From NCBI GenBank assembly GCA_014529385.2, contig CM043959.1, forward strand, positions 2,943,358 through 3,007,357: a stretch of 64,000 nt of DNA, read 5' to 3'. Shown here piece after piece: positions 1 to 64,000 of this stretch. This stretch comes from Adiantum capillus-veneris. Taxonomy: Eukaryota > Streptophyta > Polypodiopsida > Polypodiales > Pteridaceae. The notes beneath the pieces were generated by a model. That model was not told the origin of the DNA, did not search any database, and was given only the letters and a program-made list of their open reading frames with translations. The position numbers and the translations under genes were made by a program. Numbering within the stretch: position 1 is the stretch's first letter; each line of letters begins with the position of its first letter.

Positions 1-2036
1 ACCGATGTTTAATATCTCTCACCTTCATTGCCCCTTATACTATGGATGTAATATGCCACCTCATTTATGTAGAGCCCAAGGGCGAGAAATGATCCAGGAC
101 ATCTTTGCTTGACATTTATGGTGATAGTAATGGTATTAAAAATTCTTCCTAGAAAGCAAACCCTACAAGTAACTCTCGCATACAAGCTTTAAACCCCTCA
201 TATCATGTCTGATGAGAGTGAGTGGCTGAAAAAACAATCTCTTCCAAGGAACTTAATGCATTTGTAGACATCCACAAAGTACCATCTAACCTTGGTCAGG
301 TTGTGTTTTGACTACATTTGAGAAAGGAGACATCTTCCACCATTCTATCATACAAGACCAACCATATTAACGTTAATGCACAAAGTAACACCAACAATAT
401 CAAGGAGGAACTTCTCTGTTTGAGAACACAAATTTCTTCCTCTATATCTTATAGGAACTTGTCAAGAATCGTTGGGTGCCCAAAGTGTTCACAATCAGCT
501 CATTATAAAGGATGAGAATGAGCCCAAAACTGCGCACTTTAAAATAAGGGACACAACAATCTCTATGTAGTAGTTTAGCATGTAACCTTGAGTGGAGCAC
601 AATTGCGACACTCATTGCCAATCGTAAAAGGCCTTTGCAATTCTAATGACAGTAAAAATCCTTTCCGAAATATTGCAGGTCCAACCGAAAGGTTATCGAC
701 ACACCAAAGGGCCCTCAAGGCAAGGGCCGCGTACCATCGAACAAGAGCCACGTGTGGGAATCACCATGGCCACCTTATTGATGCACCACATGCTGGGAAT
801 GACAGAGAGAACTCGTAGCAACCAACTAGGAACCTCCTACTCGGGTGACCCACCCAAGGAGGAGGATGCACTGTAGTGTTCAAGGGTAAGAGCCCTAGTA
901 ACATGAACACCAGGTGAGCACAAGGTGTCCCTCTAGAGTGTGACCCGTTGGGGATTTGAACCCACAACCCGTAGGTTGAGAGGCCAAAGCCTTACCGTTA
1001 GACGAACTCTTTGGGGACCAGTAGGAAGAAGTTTGAGTGGAAGAAAAATTTGAATGGTGTTGGCAAGGAAAAGTCTTTCAAGTCACTTGGGACTGTGAAA
1101 ATGCTTGGCATTCTTAGGTAAATACCACTCATATAACTTCTAGTTCTCATCTTTCCTTTCAACAGTTTAACATCAGATTTGAAATAGATAAGATGGATAC
1201 CACAGACTTTTTGGCAGGGCCACTTGAGGGATTTGGTCAAGCAAGCATGCATCACCTCCAAAATTGGACATCCCAACAAGTCCACCCTTGACGCTTGTAC
1301 GAGACATGATTTTGTGCTAGTAGCTGTTTATAGAAGTCATTAAAACACTCACAAGTTAAAGATTATGGTGGACAATGTAGATGACAATAAATGACGAGGA
1401 GAAGAAGTGGAAGGGGGATCCCCACAGTAAGCAAAAGACCGGTTGGACAGTCCAGCGTATTAACAAAGACGGATAACAATCTCTCTTTTAAGGGAGAGCT
1501 TAAACATTAGTCATTAGAAATGGCCTTCAGAATCTCAGCACCTGCACCAGCCACCAAGTAAACATAGAAGGATGACGGTTTTGGTTACATCAACCCTTGT
1601 AAGTTCTGGAGCTAGACTGAGTTTGATTACAACATAAAAAGACTTCACATTTCAACTTTGGACGATGGTGGATTTCATCATCTTTAGAAAACCATTACCA
1701 CTTTCGTGTTGTAAATGCTTAAGAACATCACATCTCCAGCGCTGCTGCCTCTGGCGCCTCATCTAGCTAAGCAATTCTGAACTCAAAAGATGTGTACTCT
1801 CCACATTTTTCTTCTTTACTAGTTTTGCTGTAGGAGTCCGTCACTGCCAGTATGTGTTTGCCCCTGAAACAGAACCCTGAGTGATCCCTTACAGCATCTG
1901 TCTCCTTGACGCTCCTCCACCCAGCTCTCAGTCCTTTGCTGTAAGAAATGGAGGCTGTAGCCTCGCACAAAGAGCACCATCAAAACATGTCCACTTCTGT
2001 AACAATGATGCTCTGCCTCGTGAGGATTCGATCACT
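1..2036. other. 3' flank of BOP1, mostly unassigned
   Basis: This stretch lies downstream of the BOP1 stop codon, since the gene runs on the minus strand. The part nearest the stop (roughly 1500-2036) may be 3' untranslated region. No clear polyadenylation signal could be chosen. Short open frames here (for example 318-515, 588-818 and 998-1285) have no recognisable domains and look like chance or eroded sequence. A tRNA-like patch at 948-1018 is listed separately. Confidence 0.4.
948..1018 (-). repeat. tRNA-like patch, probable SINE head or tRNA relic
   Basis: On the minus strand this patch has an A-box-like stretch (TCTAACGGTAAGGC) followed by a good B-box (GGTTCAAATCCCC), in the order and spacing of a Pol III internal promoter. 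The anticodon and T stems do not pair well when folded by eye, and there is no proper acceptor stem, so a functional tRNA is unlikely. A tRNA-derived SINE extending toward about 780 is the favoured reading. Confidence 0.4.
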
Positions 2037-63260
<61,224 letters not shown>

Positions 63261-63402
63261 GAACCCTGTGGTAAAGGCACTGAGGACCACGGACCACGGT
63301 TGGAGCTGAGAGTAACGCGTCCTGTCTCTCTCTCTAGCCAACAGAGGCCTAGGTTTAGCATACAACAGTGCACATTATTATTTCTATTACGAAAAACTTT
63401 TT
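63261..63402 (-). promoter_or_regulatory. BOP1: Likely BOP1 5' UTR and proximal promoter
   Basis: The 140 bp upstream of the start codon hold CT-rich sequence and a long in-frame open stretch back to 63365. No clear TATA box is visible. The region is bounded upstream by the inverted-repeat element. Confidence 0.4.
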
Positions 63403-63832
63403 GGCCTGCCCAAAAGGCCCAGCACTACCTAACCCGCGGTCTTAATGAGGCTGAGGCGGTGGGATCAACGACGAGGCTTCGATGAGGCTTGTTGCACGCG
63501 AATCTCGAGGCAAGGGAACGGCCTTAAAAAAGTCAACGTGTGGGCAGCAACCTCAAAATTTGAACACACCACCCTGTGCTAGGAATCACGATGAGCTAAC
63601 CACGAGGACGCATATGGGTTGTTGATACCGATGTGAGTGCTCTTGATCATATGATAAAGCTAGTTCATGTCTACCCCTCGCATGTTCTTGTTTACTTTTC
63701 TTGCCCTTATATACTGACACCTGCGCATGCCTTTGCTTTTGTGCCCGCATTTCCCCACAGTTGATCCCACCGCCTTAGCTTCGTTTAAGACCCCGCGTTA
63801 TTTAGTGTTGAGGCCCAAAAGGGGTGAGGCCT
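63403..63832. mobile_element. MITE-like element with long terminal inverted repeats
   Basis: The left arm (63403-63469) and the reverse complement of the right arm (63760-63832) align over about 67-72 bp, sharing GGCGGTGGGATCAAC at the inner end and GGCCTNNCC with CCCAAAAGG-like sequence at the outer end. The 290-bp centre is non-coding. A target duplication was not found, so boundaries and class are uncertain. Confidence 0.6.
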
Positions 63833-64000
63833 TCGTGATGCCTCCCTAATGAAAAAGGTGATTTTATTCTTAAAAACTTGGTTATTCTTATAAATTTTGC
63901 TATTGGTAGAGAAGTATGTATATGATGAGTGTCTTTAAAGCTCCACCTTTTAGTGATCACAATACATAGAGAATTGATCACTCTCTGGTAGTCATGTGCA
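63833..64000. other. Unassigned upstream flank
   Basis: AT-rich sequence with no recognised feature. Confidence 0.4.

Noticed and set aside
948-1018. A functional tRNA gene
   Set aside because: Stems do not pair and there is no proper acceptor stem.
63261-63365. N-terminal extension of BOP1 from the upstream in-frame ATG at 63363-63365
   Set aside because: The extension is not typical of the family; the MGTSDKKRR start gives the expected short basic then acidic leader. Not excluded.

Overview
The window looks like nuclear DNA of a vascular plant with a large, transposon-rich genome. The evidence is spliceosomal introns, Ty1/copia and Ty3/gypsy (chromovirus) LTR retrotransposons, plant-type LINEs, long CT/AT microsatellites and a TTTAGGG-like telomeric tract. 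The very long intron would suit a fern, lycophyte or gymnosperm, but the sequence does not settle this.

Only one host gene is visible. It is a complete BOP1/Erb1 gene (ribosome biogenesis, PeBoW complex) on the minus strand, with its start codon at 63258-63260 and stop at 2037-2039. I could place 16 exons that join in frame (2,229 nt, 742 codons plus stop). Exons 1 and 2 lie at 62603-63260 and exons 3-16 at 2037-6225. Between them is one intron of about 56.4 kb (6226-62602), which makes up almost the whole window. Intron 12 (2994-3103) has the marks of a U12-type AT-AC intron.

The giant intron is a stack of nested mobile elements. From left to right: a degenerate gypsy chromovirus A (6855-13609, minus) sits in the LTR of an older gypsy B (+, 6741-6854 and 13610 to about 19340). 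B is also broken by LINE-1a (about 15393-18235, minus) and LINE-1b (about 19340-24372, plus). LINE-1b holds a solo LTR (21896-23443) with a perfect 5-bp target duplication. Next is a copia element E (25242-37416, plus, TSD AAGGT), itself hit by three insertions: a gag-protease-only element F (26036-29754), a 2.55-kb non-coding insert X (31035-33585) and a tandem-repeat insert Y (35141-36083). After mosaic remnants (37417-41841) comes a deleted element J (41842-59807, minus), whose body holds gypsy C (44507-58242, plus, TSD GTTCT). C's 3' LTR holds copia D (52376-57683, minus, TSD ATAAC), which keeps an uninterrupted 1,371-codon polyprotein. The order of insertion (J, then C, then D) follows from the nesting. 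LTR identity by eye agrees that C and D are young.

The rest is degenerate LTR fragments, microsatellites and unassigned DNA, a tRNA-like or SINE-like patch near 950-1018, and a 430-bp inverted-repeat, MITE-like structure just upstream of BOP1 (63403-63832). I found no prokaryotic features, CRISPR arrays, rRNA or convincing functional tRNA.
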